Positions 49,141-61,190 of a stretch of 64,000 nucleotides of DNA are shown here, piece after piece (the first letter of the stretch is position 1; the number at the start of each line of letters is the position of its first letter). The notes under the pieces are model-generated. The model did not search any database. It saw only the letters and a list, made by a program, of their open reading frames with translations, and was not told the origin of the DNA. Made by a program: the position numbers and the translations under genes. Source of the stretch: Oegoconia quadripuncta (Eukaryota; Arthropoda; Insecta; Lepidoptera; Autostichidae); assembly GCA_949316235.1 (NCBI GenBank), contig OX438743.1:33139242-33203241 (forward strand), given 5' to 3'.

Positions 49141-50034
49141 TAGGTTACTACTTGGGCCCCCTACTAACTGCTGCCGGCCAGCGGTCTTTTTTCATACGGT
49201 CCGCGCTTGAAAAATTCCACAGATAAGGGTGGGCCTAATATTTTTCTATAAACTTAGGCCCGTATTCATAAACCGTTCTCAAGATATGCAGTCACCTTGC
49301 GCTACAAGCTTGGATCGGCTATACCGCAAGCTTCTACACGATCAAGCATGCTGGATGTCGCAGTCTCATTCATACAAGTCCAGCAAGCCATTAATAATAA
49401 TTATTGATGTACAGCGAGCTTATTCACGGTCGTTTTGCATCCAGCGTCGTACATGACCTTGGCTGGCTGTACAGCAAGATCAATCGTGAATAAGGCGCTA
49501 AAGTTAAAATCGAAGCTACCATCATCTCCACCTGGAGTAGGGTTGCCATGTCCCAAGTTTGAAAACCGGGATTTGGAGATTTTTGTTTTAAAAACGGGAC
49601 GCAGTTGAGCATTAGGACCAGGAATATACGTCCGCAGTGTTTCCGATTGTCTGATCTGCCCTTAGATTATGTAACTTCATCGGTATCGTCTTGGACTACG
49701 TTAACCAATGAGAAACCGTCAAATTGCCGAGCGAACGATGATCCAACCAATCACATGTCAGAACGTAAGCGATGAGGATAACGATGAAGTTATGTAATAG
49801 AGACCCAGACTATCTATTTAATGCAAAAAAAAAATAGGAAAGTATTCGCTCGTATTGACGCGAAAGAAGGAAACACCGATAATAAACTACCACCATCACC
49901 ATCCGCATATCGGATCGGACGTGTATTCAATGTACAAACCAAACTACGACTCCAATGCGTTCGGTCCAACGGATCCGGCTATCGGAAGGAAAAATCTGAC
50001 GTATATTCCTAGCCTTAAACAGGGTTACCTTATA
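49141..50034. other. Repeat-like sequence, no gene
   Basis: TAGGGTTGCCATGTCCCAAG at 49539 resembles a hAT end without a partner. A block around 49835-49985 (TATTGACGCGAAAGAAGG, CCGGCTATCGGAAGG) resembles 52167-52260 (TTTGACGCGAAAGAAGAAAA, CCGACTATCGCTGG), and GGAATATACGTC at 49620 recurs at 51817, so both belong to one repeat family. Confidence 0.35.
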
Positions 50035-51658
50035 TATGCAGGGTGAAAGGTAAAACGATAGATTCCATTTAAGGAGTGATAGTAGACCCGATTTGTAATA
50101 AATACATCCCTATGAAGTGGTGGCGAAAAGATAACAGTTTGTGATTTATAATTTTTTTTGTATTTTTCAAAAGACACTGACTCGGCCTCTTAAAATTTTA
50201 ATAAAAAATAAAACCTTAAAAACCAGATTTTTTTAAAATGTGGTCACCTAGAATCATGCTAATGCTTATATCATTACCCGTCTTGCCAAACTGTGTATTG
50301 TGAAAATTAAAAATAAAAAGTTAATGAGAGCGGCCGCTAGAAGAAGTTATTTCAACAAATTAATCTTAAATTTTTGAAATAGTCCTGTTAAATTATTTGT
50401 ACAACTTATCAAAAAAAACGGGTTTTCTCAACTTACGTGTAGGGTATGTAACCTTACATAATTCTAAAATTACTAGAGCGGTGGGCAAAAGTTTTCACTA
50501 AAGTCAATTTTTTTTTTTTCGTTAAAGTAAATAGTATGGATAATACCAGTTTATGCTGAGAAAAAGAAACACAAAAAAAGATACGTTCTTATTTATTTTA
50601 AGGTCCTAAGTCGGTTTGTTCGTTTTCGTCAATTTTGAGGAATTTTCTAACAATCCGACAAGTATTTAAAATGGGTGCTTTTTGCATATGTATGTAATCG
50701 TAAATGTCTGTCTAGGGGTAATTCCAGTAATCGAAAGAACGATTGCAACGACGTATACTTTATCCTGCCTCCAAATCCTGGTGACTTCATCCTGCACGTC
50801 AGGGTATTTATGAATTATTTATTGTTTGTTGTAAGTTGTGGCTGTTTGGTACTGCAATGTCTATAAGCGTAAGTAGTTTTATTTAATGTGTCTTATGTCT
50901 GGGCAGTTATAATGAATGGTGCTGTCTGTAAGTATTGCTCGGTCATAAATCATAATTCATAATACATTTATAAATTATTATTTTATTTGAAAAAATAAAT
51001 TGAACAAAAATTTGTTGTCAAATAATGGTTGGAGAAATTGTTCAATGTTAGGGATGCCCTCTCACTACTGTCAGATCATGCAACAGTGGCTAAATGAAAA
51101 CTTTACCAATAGGTGGATTGGACGAGAAGGACCTATTAATTGGCCCGTCAGAATCGCTGGTTTAACGCCTCTCGATCTTTATGTATGTCTCAATTGGTTT
51201 ATCAAGAAGAAATAAATACAAGGGAATAGTGCACAGAATAGAGGAAGCCGCAAGGATAATGAAGGAACTATTTTCGCCAAGAACGGAATTTAGGAAACGG
51301 AACGAAACTATTTATATGTATATATATATTTTAATATTTTATTTCGAGTCATTTAAGATTATTTTGTTGCAATAATTTCTTGTAGCGGCCGCTCTCATTA
51401 CCTTTTTTTTTTAATTTTCACAATACACGTAATTTGGCAAGACATGTAATTATAAGCATTAGCATAATCTTTGGTGGCCACATAAAACTGTTTTTACAGT
51501 AAGTAGTTTTATTTTCATTTATTTTAAGAGACCAAGTCAGTGTTTTTTGAAAAATACTGTTATCTTTTCGCCACCACTTCATAGGGATGTATTTATTGCA
51601 AATCAGGTCTACTATCACACCTTAAAAGGAATCTATCATTTTACCTTCCACCCTATAT
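50035..51658. mobile_element. 1.6-kb foldback transposon with ~300-bp inverted arms
   Basis: The left arm 50035-50339 (GCAGGGTGAAAGGTAAAACG ... GAGAGCGGCCGCTA) pairs with the right arm 51383-51658 (TAGCGGCCGCTCTC ... ATTTTACCTTCCACCCTATA) throughout, with scattered mismatches and small indels. TATA/TA lies at both edges, suggesting a Tc1/mariner-like target. The centre (50340-51382) holds a transposase remnant. Confidence 0.75.
51000..51340 (+). pseudogene. Transposase C-terminal remnant (Tc1/mariner-related)
   Basis: The frame QIMQQWLNENFTNRWIGREG, then PINWPVRIAGLTPLDLY resembles the W.GR.GP..WP.RSPDLTPLDF block of insect DDE transposases related to Tc1/mariner; the SPD of the motif is changed to IAG. 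A second frame continues with RIEEAARIMKEL, like the helical C-terminus. No earlier catalytic motif was recognised. Confidence 0.5.
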
Positions 51659-51870
51659 AGGTACTTATATATATTTATAAGTCATTCTTCAAATTATGAA
51701 CGAAATTAAATCTTCCTGCTACTATTCACAAGACGTCGTCGTGATTAATACTTTCTATACGTTTGGTGCAGCAACCACTACTAAAATAGCAGGCCAGCAA
51801 CAACTGCATAAGGGCGGGAATATACGTCAGATTTAGTTTCCGATTGTCTGATCAGACTATCTGAGGGCGG

Positions 51871-52026
51871 AGTGTGAGTTTTGTTTCGACTTAACTTTAC
51901 TACCGCGTTCACGTTTAGGTGACGATTTGTATGGAGAAATGTGCAGCGCCTCTAGCTTTTTCATAGGGACTTTTTTCGTAAACGCGAACGCAATGGTAAA
52001 GTTAAAAACGAGACAAAACTCACACT
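51871..52026. mobile_element. 156-bp palindromic MITE
   Basis: AGTGTGAGTTTTGT...TTAACTTTAC...GCGTTCACGTTTA on the left and TAAACGCGAACGC...GTAAAGTTAA...ACAAAACTCACACT on the right. Confidence 0.65.
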
Positions 52027-52219
52027 TCGCACACAGATCGTATGTACTCGATACGCGTCCGCTTGTTTCACTAGACTTTTTCTGCACTCATTCTTTCTCT
52101 CGAGCATTGGGCTTGCATGCTGAGTAAAAAAAAATAGATTACGAATTACTATTACTTATTGCATATTTTCTCGCTTTGACGCGAAAGAAGAAAAATCCGG
52201 CAATAAAATAGTAAACACC

Positions 52220-53115
52220 TCAGCGCTGTCTCCGACTCGGACGTTCGATCCGACTATCGCTGGTAATGTGACGCTTTAAAAAACATCCACAACAATCAAA
52301 AATCTGGAGTTTACAAAGAGTCATCCGAAGCGACATAAAGTCGTTGTAGATAGTTAATAAATTATCTGAATTATTTAAATCTACAGAGGAAATAACATTT
52401 GTATAGACAATTATGGTACATAGTGTACCAGACATGGTCTTATCGAAAACTTACAATTTGGCGCAGTTAGTCTTTGGGTAATATACCACCAGTAGTGTCA
52501 TTGTCATAGGAATCAAAGAGAATTGTCAACATTTGTTCTTCGAAGATCATTTCAATTGAACAAAGGAGGCCATTTGTCAGACTGTATACCAATCTGCACT
52601 GATCCCGCATAGTGGATTATATTCCAAATCTTTATCTTCCCGGTGAGAAGACAATCGGCCCCTGCAGTTCGAACATAGGGCTGTTGATACAAATGTTTAC
52701 AATAACACTTTGTTGTAACCCGACCCACTAGTATAAAATGCTTGTATAGAGTTCTAAATGTTAAACAGAACTAGGTCTTGCTGTCGAGTGTACTCTAAAG
52801 TGTAATTATTACCTTACATTTTTATCCTCTTGTACATTATCAATATTTATGTATGTTCATGCATTACCTGCATATGGTGTGTTTGTAAATTATAATCTAA
52901 GTAAATTGAACAGGGGAGTCAGGCAAAATTTAAAGATGATACACACTGCCAATACACACTCAGCTGCAAAATGCTCAGATTAACAATGACAATCAGATAT
53001 AAATTTTAAGAATTACCTTGCTTTAGGGCGCACGGTTCAGTCTTGCTGGCAACACTGCTCATCATGCGTCCACATCCAGATAATTTGGGAATGTCCTTAT
53101 GTACCTTACCAATAG
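52220..53115 (-). CDS. Two phase-matched exon-like segments downstream of the 53962-55401 gene
   Basis: Segment 53115-53017 (after ATGTAATATCAG, before GTAATT) reads IGKVHKDIPKLSGCGRMMSS, then VASKTEPCALKQ. Segment 52380-52220 (after TTTCCTCTGTAG) reads LNNSDNLLTIYNDFMSLRMT, then LCKLQIFDCCGCFLKRH and ends with TGA. They join in phase across a shared Asp codon. They may be 3' exons of the upstream minus-strand gene or of a separate gene. The last codons run into a repeat (49835-like), so the stop may be recent. Confidence 0.3.
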
Positions 53116-53961
53116 CTGATATTACATATTCAGTTATTTATAAATCACACAGCCAATGAAAAATGATGAAGTGATCCATGAAAAAATAAACTGATATGTT
53201 TACAACAGATAATACCTATATTAATAAAAATGTGCCTATATTAATTTTGTAATAACACTAGCGACATTTAGTGGCATAGGGATATACTAAGTTCTTTACA
53301 AAAAAATCTGTGTATTCTGAATAAATTGGAGATTATGGGGATATGGCAACTGTTTTGAATCACTTAATAAAAAACATTCGTTATTTATAGCTTTAAGCAG
53401 AAAAAATGTCTAAAGCTATTCAATACAATTATATTGCCTATGAAAAGTTCATTGCTGTGGCTATATTACCATAATCTTAGAATGTCAATTTGCTCAGCAA
53501 TAAATAGATTTTTTTCAGAAGTAGCACTTAACATACCCCTACACCATAAATGAAAAGCAAATAAACATTGTAAATTATAGCATAATATCTAAAGATTATG
53601 TAATATTAATTTATCATCAAGTGATTTAATTAAGAGCCTATCTAGTACATATTAATGATTTATAGATTGCTCTGGTATTGGACATTACAGAAATGCCCTT
53701 TTCTCCACAGTGTTTTTTGACTACCTCATAGAAAAATATGATTTACTAAATAATACATAATAGCAGTACTCGCATACCAGTGACCTGTTTCACCTGGCGT
53801 GATAAGTAGGTATTGCGATGCCAATACACTGCTAGCTAACCATAAATCAGTTTTAGAATGTTACCAGATGCCCTAATTACCCCACAATTTTGTTAAACTA
53901 AGTTTAAAAATGTTATAAATAAACATTATTGAAATAGAAATTAATGATATAATGTAACAAA

Positions 53962-55401
53962 TCAATGCAAAACATACAAACTGTCTAAATCAGTCTCGTC
54001 TACAATCTGTAGCAACACTTCTAAGTCTTCTAAACAGGATATTACTTTAGGGGCCCCTAACAGCTCAACTGATTTTCCTGCTAGCTCAATGCTATATTTT
54101 AAATTCCTGGGGCATGTTACAGACTTATAGCACTTGCCATTTAAAGATTTTCTAAATACCACATGTGTGACCGAACTTATATTTGGTATAGAAGACGGCT
54201 TGTTTGGAGAATCAAAATTAGAGTCGGTGTCTTTGTTCAAAGCCGATGCATTGTCTAATGTATTTTCTTTATGTAATGGATCAGTCAACAAATTTTCATC
54301 AATTGCTTTATCCATGGTCACATCTAGTATGGAAGGACTATGTGGATTATCCATATCTTCAGCATGTGGACCAAGTCCTTTAGCATCACTCTCATTGACA
54401 GGATTTAAATGAACATCAGCAATCAATTTGGTCACATCTGAGTTGTCTATTTCCATATGCACGAGTTCTAATTCTTTCTTACAAATTTCTGATTTGCCAA
54501 GAAGCATAGCTTCAACATCATTTGACTCTAAATTTGGTTTAAAATTTGTAGAATTGCTTTCACTACTCAATTTGTTGGTATTGTCTGCAGTATTGTCATT
54601 GAGAATATCCATTATTGAAGGAAAGTCATCAGCCTTATTTCTTGTAGATTCAGTTTTGATTTCGGATTTCAGTGTAGGTGCATCATTGTACATTAAATCT
54701 TCAAGTTCGGCAGCTATTCTGTCATAAACTTTATCATCTTTTGGTTCATCATCCTTCGGAAAGTAGTCTATGCACCATTGTTCGGAAGGAAGTATGCCTT
54801 TTGTAATACAAGGCAACAGCTCCGTCAATGACAATTTATTTTGGAAATCATTGTTGTTGTTTTTATTAGGGCTTACAAATATTATACCATAGTGTTTTAG
54901 ATTTGAATTGATCAAAATTTTATTATTATTATAGATGGAATCTTTACTTCTTAAAGTGGAAACCTTTTTTAGGCTGTTATTTTCTTTCAATATATTGTTA
55001 TTTTGATGAGGAGTCGCCTTGATTTTACTATTTTCTTTGAGGGCATGGTTAACTTGACGAGGGATAGATACCTCATTACGTTTCAGTTTTTTCGTACTAA
55101 GTTCTTTGACTGGATGCTGGCTGTAGGCATTCCGATGGAGGAGAACCATACCATTTTCGTTTTTTTTCAATCGGGAATTTGGCGAGGAAACTTGCTGCGA
55201 ATTTCTTTTTCCTTTAGGTATGGAACTGCTCTCATACTGAATTTTTACTTTAGTGAATTTTCCCAATATTTTAGCAAAGTCCATTCGTGTCACCACCACT
55301 GAACACTCCGCGCACTTGCTATCCTTGTACAAGCGTTGCAAATTTTTCGACATTTTTGAGAGTCTGCCTTTACGTGTGTCACGGTATTTATTAGAAATCA
55401 T
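53962..55401 (-). CDS. Unrecognised intronless protein, 479 codons
   Basis: The open frame is far longer than expected by chance in this AT-rich DNA. The N-terminus is basic (RKGRLSKMSKNLQRLYKDSK) with a CAEC pair, followed by Lys/Asn/Ser-rich low-complexity sequence, an acidic middle, and a more ordered C-terminus (HVVFRKSLNGKCYKSVTCPR, then LKYSIELAGKSVELLGAPKV and LEDLEVLLQIVDETDLDSLY). No TM segment or signal peptide is seen. Translation may start at the second ATG (MSKNLQRL). The last codons contain a GTATGT donor, so the gene could be spliced to downstream exons. Possibly a nuclear or chromatin protein by composition, but no family was recognised. Confidence 0.6.
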   Translation of the reverse strand: MISNKYRDTRKGRLSKMSKNLQRLYKDSKCAECSVVVTRMDFAKILGKFTKVKIQYESSSIPKGKRNSQQVSSPNSRLKKNENGMVLLHRNAYSQHPVKELSTKKLKRNEVSIPRQVNHALKENSKIKATPHQNNNILKENNSLKKVSTLRSKDSIYNNNKILINSNLKHYGIIFVSPNKNNNNDFQNKLSLTELLPCITKGILPSEQWCIDYFPKDDEPKDDKVYDRIAAELEDLMYNDAPTLKSEIKTESTRNKADDFPSIMDILNDNTADNTNKLSSESNSTNFKPNLESNDVEAMLLGKSEICKKELELVHMEIDNSDVTKLIADVHLNPVNESDAKGLGPHAEDMDNPHSPSILDVTMDKAIDENLLTDPLHKENTLDNASALNKDTDSNFDSPNKPSSIPNISSVTHVVFRKSLNGKCYKSVTCPRNLKYSIELAGKSVELLGAPKVISCLEDLEVLLQIVDETDLDSLYVLH

Positions 55402-56335
55402 TTTGGTATCACGAACAAGTGTTTTGTATTAATCCAGATTAAATTACTCGATGTGAAGGATGATATTTGTATCCAGAGTATAACCACATTTCCCGCGCAC
55501 TTGAATACTCCATAAATGTACAAGTATTAATGTTCTAGTTAAATGTCTCACATAGCTAAACTGATAAATATCCAATCCACAGTCGTCCAGGTCAAAACAT
55601 TAATCTTATTCCTTTAAAATGAAATAAACTGCAAACGTAATAGCGAGCGAACAAACAACAAGTCGATTTGAAACGAAAATGGCGTCTCTTTTCTTTTTCT
55701 ACTAAAATAGTGATGTGCAACATAATGTCAGTTCGATCGAGTAATACTTCCACTGTCGCCTAGTGTAGATATTCTATAATGGTTATTTTTTTTTTTTGAG
55801 CGATCGTGCTGATAGTCACTGGACTTTTTCAGCTTCACCGGGCGGGTGGGCGCTTTAACCTTATTATAACGCACGTAATTACTGGAATTAATTATTACAC
55901 GAATGGACTTTGCTAAAATATTGGGAAAATTCACAAATTAATTAATTAATCTATGTTATTGAATAATACTGGCATGGTTGTCAAGGATAAATTAAATCTA
56001 ATCAAATATGTTTTATTTCGTAAGTTTTAAGAATAACATTTGAAATCGTCATGACATACAGTTATCGCTCATTCACTAGGCAGTCTCCCCTGAGAAGAAC
56101 GAGCAAGAAACTGGGGGGTTGCTCTTTTTAAATAAGTCAATACAAATACAATTTCAAGTAATTGTTAAATTTTAGATTCGACAAAGAAAGATAAGAATAA
56201 AATATAGTGGATAATGGCGAGCGGTTCATGACCACGCATTCTTATCATCCAGATATTCAGAAATTTTATAATAGCCTTTGGCACATAGTTTCCGTTTAAT
56301 GGTTTAAGGTTACTATGCTACTATAGCTAAAATTG
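55402..56335. other. Upstream region of the 53962-55401 gene, no gene recognised
   Basis: Contains the inverted copy at 55897-55934. Promoter elements could not be assigned. Confidence 0.35.
55897..55934 (+). repeat. 38-bp perfect inverted copy of coding sequence from 55253-55290
   Basis: ACACGAATGGACTTTGCTAA then AATATTGGGAAAATTCAC is the exact complement of 55253-55290, the codons for TRMDFAKILGKFT in the neighbouring gene. It lies about 500 bp upstream of that gene's start, pointing the other way. Confidence 0.85.
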
Positions 56336-59268
56336 TTAGATCCCAGTTCGGATACGGAGAATGGTGTAGGTAATGGTTGTTTTAAAGCTATTTAAAGGCA
56401 AATTTTGAATGTCTACCGGAACCTTATTATAAAAGCGTATACATTGTCCCTTGAATGATTTGGTGACTTTGTGTAAGCGACTGCTATGGACAGCAAGTTT
56501 ATTTTTATATCTTGTATTAACATTGTGTATTTCACATTTTTTCCTAAACAAATGCAGATTCTTTCTTACGTACATTAAGTTTTCGTAAATATATTGCAAT
56601 GCCAAAGTTGATTTCCTGAAATTTATTCGTCAGAGATACTCGAGAGCCTAACTTGTAGATCGCACGAACCGCTCGCTTCTGCAGAACCAAAATACAATTT
56701 ATGTCCACGGCATTTCCCCATAACAGAATGCCATAAGCCATTATGCTATGGAAATCGCCACTTCGTCACTTTCCATCAGGTGAGATTGTGGTCAAACGCG
56801 TATCCAGTCAATCATAAAAAAAAATAGCTGAAGTATACCAGCCTCGCGGTGTCCACGTCGGTTAAATAGCGGATTTTTTTTATAGCGAACAATGCCGAAC
56901 TGAGACGTTTCGACAACCTTTCGATATGTGGACCCCATTGTAGTCCTTTATCTAACGTAATGCCTAAAAATAGAGTAGTGTCCACAAGCTCCAACTCCTC
57001 GTTTTTTATTAAAATAGTACTAGCTACCTGTTTGACATTAGGTAGTGAAAATTTTATGCATTTGGTTTTTTTTTTATTAAGAAGTAGGATATTTGACGTA
57101 AACCATTCAACCACCTTAGAGATAGCACTATTCACGTCGTCAAGAGTTTTCTGTCGTCTCCTAACTTTGAAGAGCAAGGAGGTGTCATCAGCAAATATTG
57201 TTATCTCATGGTTTCCGTTTATACAATTAGGTAGATCATTAATATATACAAGAAATAAGAATGGCCCGAGAATTGAGCCCTGTGGAACACCTATGCAAAC
57301 TGGAGACCCTGACTACCTCTTACCATTGACATCAACCCTTTGAACTCGATTACACAAGTACGATTCCAAAAGGTTGGGGGCACGGCCCATAATGCCATAA
57401 TAGCGTAATTTCCTGACCAGACCATCATGATGAACGCAGTCAAAAGCCTTGGATAGATCACAGAAAATACCTATCGCATCCTGCGAATCTTCCCATGCTT
57501 CAAATTTAAATTCAATAAGCGCAACACCGGCATCGGTTGTTGAGCGACCCCGTGTGAATCCAAATTGTTTTGAAGTCATTAAATTATTAGTATTGAAGTA
57601 AGACAACAATTGATTTAAAATTAGTTTTTCGAAAACTTTACTAAAAGTTGGTAGAATTGAAATGGGTCTAAAATTAGTGGGGTCGATGTACTACCAGCTT
57701 TGAATAATGGAATTACTTTACTCTGTTTCATCAAGTCAGGAAATACACCACTGTCTACACATTTATTAAATATGCAGGCTAAGTGTGGTGCAATGCAATC
57801 AATGATAGAATTAACTATTTTAACAGAAAGAGCATAGAGATCAGTGGTTTTTTTCATTCCCAGTGATTTATACGCTTTCATGATGTCATTTGGACTAACA
57901 TGTTTAAATATTTTCAGTTGCACATTCGGGACATCGCTATTCATTCTGAGTAAAGATTCGGCTACGGTGGGCAGATGACTTAAGTGACTTCGTGGTTGTT
58001 ATTGGAATATCTGTGAAAAACTTTTCAAATGCTTCTGCAACCTCCAGTTCTGTATTAAGGATGCAATCGTTAATTTTTAGTTCCATATTTGAATCACGAG
58101 CCTTAACTTTTCCAATTTCGCTGTTTATAACTGTGGTTTTCACATTGTTTGTACTATTTTTAATTTTGGATTTTATAAAAGTTGTCTTTGCTAAGGTGCA
58201 AACACGTTTAAATAACTTGGAATATTTTCTTACATAATCAGCAAAAGCTGGACCAGTGTTATAATAATATGTCCTTTCATGATATAGATCATATAACTTC
58301 CGGCGACTTTTATGAATTCCTACAGTCGCCCAACCAGTAAATACTAAACCACTATTTATTCTTATAACTTTTTCTTTGAAAATATTTTTGCACTCATTTT
58401 CTACCAAAGTGAACAATGAATTATATAATTCATTCGGACTTTCATACATAACATTTGTCAAGTCATGCAATTTTTCCATAACATTATGTCTAAATTGCTT
58501 GAGCCGACCATCATTTACAGGAACACACATAATATTTCTTTCCAAAGACTTGCTAAGGGGTATGTTAATCGAGACTAATTGACCACAGTGGTCTAATGAT
58601 AACTTATTTATAATAGATTTATCACTCAGATCAAAGTTTGCAAAAACATTATTAATACAGGTCGATGAAGTTGGTGTTATTCGAGTTGGCACAGAGAAAT
58701 TATGAACAAGATTATAACTTAAAAATATAGTTTTAAGTCTGTTCTGAGACTGCTCACTTCTAATAAATTTACATTAAAATCGCCACAAACCACAATAAAT
58801 TTATTATTGTTACTAATTTTACCTAATGCTTCGTCCATAACTTCCTCGAATAATTCATAAGATGAACTGGGGGGTCTGTATACGCTCATTACAATAAGCC
58901 GCTCAAGCTCTACACAGGCCAATTCAGTAGTTCGCTCAACAGAGAGATTCACTATATCCGAGCGTTCCCTGTGTTTTAATTTATTATTGGTAATAATTAA
59001 GGAACCGCCCTGTACCGCTTTTTCCCTACTGAACGAACTTGAAACCTGATGATTTTTAAAGCTAAACATGAACTGACCCTGTTTTAGCCAATGTTCTGTA
59101 ATACATAATAATATTTATATTGTGACAGTTCATGAATAGCTCAATCTCCAGCTCTTTGCCCAAAATGCCCTGGATATTTTGATGTACTAGGTTTAATTTG
59201 TTACTCTTACATTTAGATGAGGGCTCAAATTTTTTACATGAAGGTTGATTTTTATTTAATTTTAACAA
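56336..59268 (-). pseudogene. Daphne/CR1-group LINE ORF2 (endonuclease and RT), degenerate
   Basis: The frame shifts at least four times (near 59065, 58715, 57945, 57620). In order: KLNLVHQNIQGILGKELEIE (endonuclease start), VYRPPSSSYELF, FIVVCGDFNVNLL, then a linker with SRRKLYDLYHERTY, then RT: QFGFTRGRSTTDA, GIFCDLSKAFDCVHH, GVPQGSILGPFLFLVYINDL and the catalytic FADDTS near 57205. The end has AYGILLWGNAVDINCILVLQ and FYNKVPVDIQNLPLNSFKT. A 70-bp CR1 tail (56755-56825) interrupts it. The clade is inferred from the motif style. Confidence 0.75.
56755..56825 (+). mobile_element. CR1 3' tail inserted in the Daphne-like LINE
   Basis: CACTTTCCATCAGGTGAGAT, then TGTGGTCAAACGCGTATCCA and ATCATAAAAAAAAAT: the terminal 70 bp of the CR1 element at 48302, sense on the plus strand. 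It separates the RT frame before AYGILLWG. Confidence 0.7.
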
Positions 59269-59300
59269 ATTGCCAGAGTTACCCTCTGTTGTCTTATATA

Positions 59301-59747
59301 TTAATTTAAATAACTGGGAATCGATTCCAAGGATTGTTCAATGTCAGTTGACTGCTCAATAGAAACAGTTGTCGTGTTTACCAAGGATTTGGCAGAATTA
59401 ATTATATAATATGATAGCAACTCAGCTATTTGTCGCTTAAAATATCTAGTCACATAGTAATTATCTTTAGTCAAAGTATAACAGTTCTTAATAAATTTTT
59501 TTGTATCTATATCTATTATATGAAATTTACTGTCATGACATAACATGTTATGCAATAGCATATTTAAATTATGTCTAGTAATATTTTCATTTTCTGTTAG
59601 ACTTTGGCTGAAAAGCAGCGCAAATAAAATAATTTGGTCAACATTGGTCAAAATGTTCAATTTTGAAAATAATTGAACAATCTTTTTCCTGCTGGCATTT
59701 CCCCTTCTACCGATGAATACAACAAGAGTTGTATTGTTATATTTCAT
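59301..59747 (-). CDS. Upstream ORF of the Daphne-like LINE, unknown
   Basis: The ORF is 148 residues, starting NNTTLVVFIGRRGNASRKKI, with FALLFSQSLTENENITRHNL and NYYVTRYFKRQIAELLSYYI. A degenerate second copy of the same sequence is at 60470-60840, so it belongs to the repeat and not to a host gene. No domain was recognised. Confidence 0.45.
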   Translation of the reverse strand: MKYNNTTLVVFIGRRGNASRKKIVQLFSKLNILTNVDQIILFALLFSQSLTENENITRHNLNMLLHNMLCHDSKFHIIDIDTKKFIKNCYTLTKDNYYVTRYFKRQIAELLSYYIINSAKSLVNTTTVSIEQSTDIEQSLESIPSYLN

Positions 59748-60219
59748 CAGAAATCATGTTTGAAAAAATTGGGTTGCTTCGATTCGAATACCACTGCCAA
59801 CTAGTTAAAATCACAGAGAAATTTTTCATTACAATACATATTACCACAGCAACTTCGAAAGATTGTATCACTGTCCGTATATTTTAGACTTGGAGGGCTT
59901 CATTCCTGCCCTCTACGACGTGGAACGCTTAATGGAGTACATAATCTAATACTAAGCGACGAGGAACGACACGGCTTCGGACAGTGGAATAAAGAATACG
60001 GAAGAATATAATTTTTCATATATAAACCGGTAGACTTGTACTAAATATTTATTTTTGCTAAATCAACTATTCACCTTCACTCCCATGGGTAAAATGAAGA
60101 CATTTTAACCAAGTTTCGGTTGGAATCAAAACAAAAATGTTACGAACAGCAAAATAAGAAAATTATGTAAAATAGAGATGTGCAATTTTAATAGGTAAAA
60201 TATTCTACCTAAAACAGTG

Positions 60220-60460
60220 TTTTTTATGCACAACGGGTTAGCACTTGACCTCAATCACACCTGATGTTAAGTGAAAATTAAGGCCGAAGGTGGAAGCGTA
60301 CTGACCCGGAAACCCAAATATTTGGGGAACTGGCTATCTTATCTCTGACATCCGGAACACAATAATGCTATTAACATTGCTGTTTGATGGCAGATTTAGA
60401 TAAGATGGTGGTAGCTACCCAGGCGGACATTTAAAATGCCCTACCACCAACCAAACAGTT
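60220..60460 (-). mobile_element. CR1-type LINE 3'-end fragment
   Basis: TTTTTTATGCACAACGGGTT, then CACTTGACCTCAATCACACC and GATGTTAAGTGAAAATTAAG; same family as 2181-2470 and 8009-8165. Confidence 0.6.
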
Positions 60461-60469
60461 GCAGTGTTT

Positions 60470-60840
60470 GCCAATAATTTGGCAGATTTGATTATATAAT
60501 ATGATAGCAGTTCGGCTATTTGTCGCTTATAATATCTAGACAGATAGTAATTACCTTTAGTCAAAGTATAACAGTTTTTGATAAATTTATTGAATATAGA
60601 AATTTACTGTCGTGTCATGAGTAGTCATGACATGTTACGCTATAGAATAGCATGTTTAAATTATGTCCAAGTAACATTTTCATTCTCTGTCAGACTTTGG
60701 CTGAAAGGAAGCGGAAATAAAAGAATTTTGGCAACACTGGTCAAAATGTTGAATTTTGAGAATAATCTTTTCCTACTGGCATTTCCCCTTCTGTCGATGA
60801 AGACAACAAGAGTTGTGTTTTCCATGAAATTGTAAGATAA
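60470..60840 (-). pseudogene. Second copy of the Daphne-like upstream ORF, degenerate
   Basis: ENTTLVVFIDRRGNASRKRL and FPLPFSQSLTENENVT match the ORF at 59301-59747 but with frame breaks. It lies in the same orientation about 1 kb away. Confidence 0.55.
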
Positions 60841-60879
60841 CATTTTTTCTAATAAGCAAATATATGTGACTCCGGGCAT

Positions 60880-61190
60880 ACAAAAATTAATTATTGCCTG
60901 ACCCAGATACTCTTACCAATTTCATCACTGAACATCACTATATTGACGGGTTCCGGGCTATTTGTATTAACCGCCATTTTTGAAACTTCACACCAGAGCA
61001 GTTTAAAGTTTCGATTTTCAGAAAAAAAATCATAACTTTAGCAAATCGCATTATTTTTTCAAAGCAAAGGAAATTTCTGTTTCTGTTACACATTATTCAT
61101 ATTTTGATTAATGTTTTTTTCCGATATTCCTATTTTTAACGAAAATAAATGTCGATTAATACAAAATGACCCACATTTTCGTTTTTTTTG
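60880..61190. other. No gene; one degenerate minisatellite-like unit
   Basis: GGTTCCGGGCTATTTGTATT then AACCGCC near 60950 resembles the units at 61191-61395. Confidence 0.35.

Noticed and set aside
49539..49600. Possible hAT left end TAGGGTTGCCATG
   Set aside because: No partner end or transposase nearby.
54134..55302. Plus-strand ORFs of 92-99 codons
   Set aside because: Shadows of the 479-codon minus-strand frame.
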